Positions 34,911-34,947 of a stretch of 34,947 bases of DNA are shown piece after piece (the stretch's first letter is position 1; the number at the start of each line of letters is the position of its first letter). Under the pieces are notes generated by a model. That model worked only from the letters and a program-made list of their open reading frames with translations. It made no database searches and was not told the origin of the DNA. Origin of the DNA: Bacteroidetes bacterium UBA4408 (GTDB taxonomy: Bacteria > Bacteroidota > Bacteroidia > UBA4408); NCBI GenBank assembly GCA_002389785.1, contig DGQS01000195.1:1-34947 (forward strand), given 5' to 3'. The translations under genes and the position numbers were made by a program.

Positions 34911-34947
34911 AGTTCACCTGATAAAATTTCCTGATTAATTTTTTCAT
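34892..34947 (-). CDS. Possible 3' end of a minus-strand gene entering from the right edge
   Basis: On the minus strand a frame is open from the window edge to a TAA at 34892-34894, reading EKINQEILSGELRELSI. The composition looks protein-like (amphipathic, charged) and the stop lies in a terminator-like hairpin. Only 17 codons are visible, so chance is a real alternative and no function can be proposed. Confidence 0.3.
   Translation of the reverse strand, partial: EKINQEILSGELRELSI

Noticed and set aside
34343..34947. Low G+C of the right edge as evidence of horizontal transfer
   Set aside because: Other intergenic regions in the window are about as AT-rich by hand count (27% G+C at 29701-29760), so composition alone shows only that it is non-coding.
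34909..34947. 12-codon minus-strand ORF beginning with ATG at the right edge (MKKLIRKFYQVN)
   Set aside because: Too short; the overlapping frame open to the window edge has more protein-like content and ends in a hairpin.

Overview
The window is chromosomal DNA from a member of the Bacteroidota. Several signs point there: three secreted proteins end in a type IX secretion system (T9SS) type A sorting domain, there is a PorP/SprF-family outer-membrane protein, promoter-like sequences fit the Bacteroidota pattern (-33 TTTG, -7 TAnnTTTG), DUF5916 and DUF885 proteins are present, and intergenic DNA is AT-rich. I cannot name a genus. I saw no rRNA, tRNA, CRISPR array, transposase or phage gene.

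Layout. 1-1089 holds, on the minus strand, prs followed by the 5' end of a ribosomal protein L25 gene that leaves the window. 1305-4628 (plus) is a compact glycogen cluster, glgA-glgC, followed by a conserved 177-aa protein of unknown role. 4768-11218 (minus) holds a DUF5916 protein, a DUF885 lipoprotein with a zinc-peptidase-like motif, a MarR-GNAT fusion regulator with a perfect 16-bp palindrome in its promoter, and a membrane-anchored diheme cytochrome c. 11379-17627 (minus) is one giant T9SS cargo gene (2082 aa, modular adhesin type). A small T9SS cargo gene (18150-19037) diverges from it, and the two proteins appear to share a module. 19067-20631 is a serine hydrolase overlapping a small conserved gene by 4 nt. 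20806-22750 is a tight minus-strand operon: a phosphoglucose/phosphomannose isomerase family protein, lipB, and a short PhnA protein. 23242-26330 holds a WG-repeat protein, a GIN-domain (DUF2807) lipoprotein and a beta-propeller T9SS cargo protein. 28495-29511 and 26523-28493 form a two-gene T9SS accessory operon (PorP/SprF plus a PorE-like TPR/PD40/OmpA protein). Diverging from it is a 1460-aa adhesin (29960-34342) with a glycine-rich region, a DUF11-like domain and nine tandem ~86-residue repeats. It stops at a repeat boundary with no recognisable sorting domain. The last ~600 bases are AT-rich, mostly without genes, and may hold the 3' end of a minus-strand gene plus a hairpin.

The functional theme, beyond housekeeping (PRPP, glycogen, lipoate), is surface display: T9SS accessory components next to large repetitive secreted proteins. 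The observations most worth checking are the sorting-domain-less repeat adhesin opposite the porP/porE-like operon, the MarR-GNAT fusion with its operator-like palindrome, the module shared by the two divergent cargo genes, the four-copy C-terminal module of the giant protein, and promoter elements only 4 nt from start codons.
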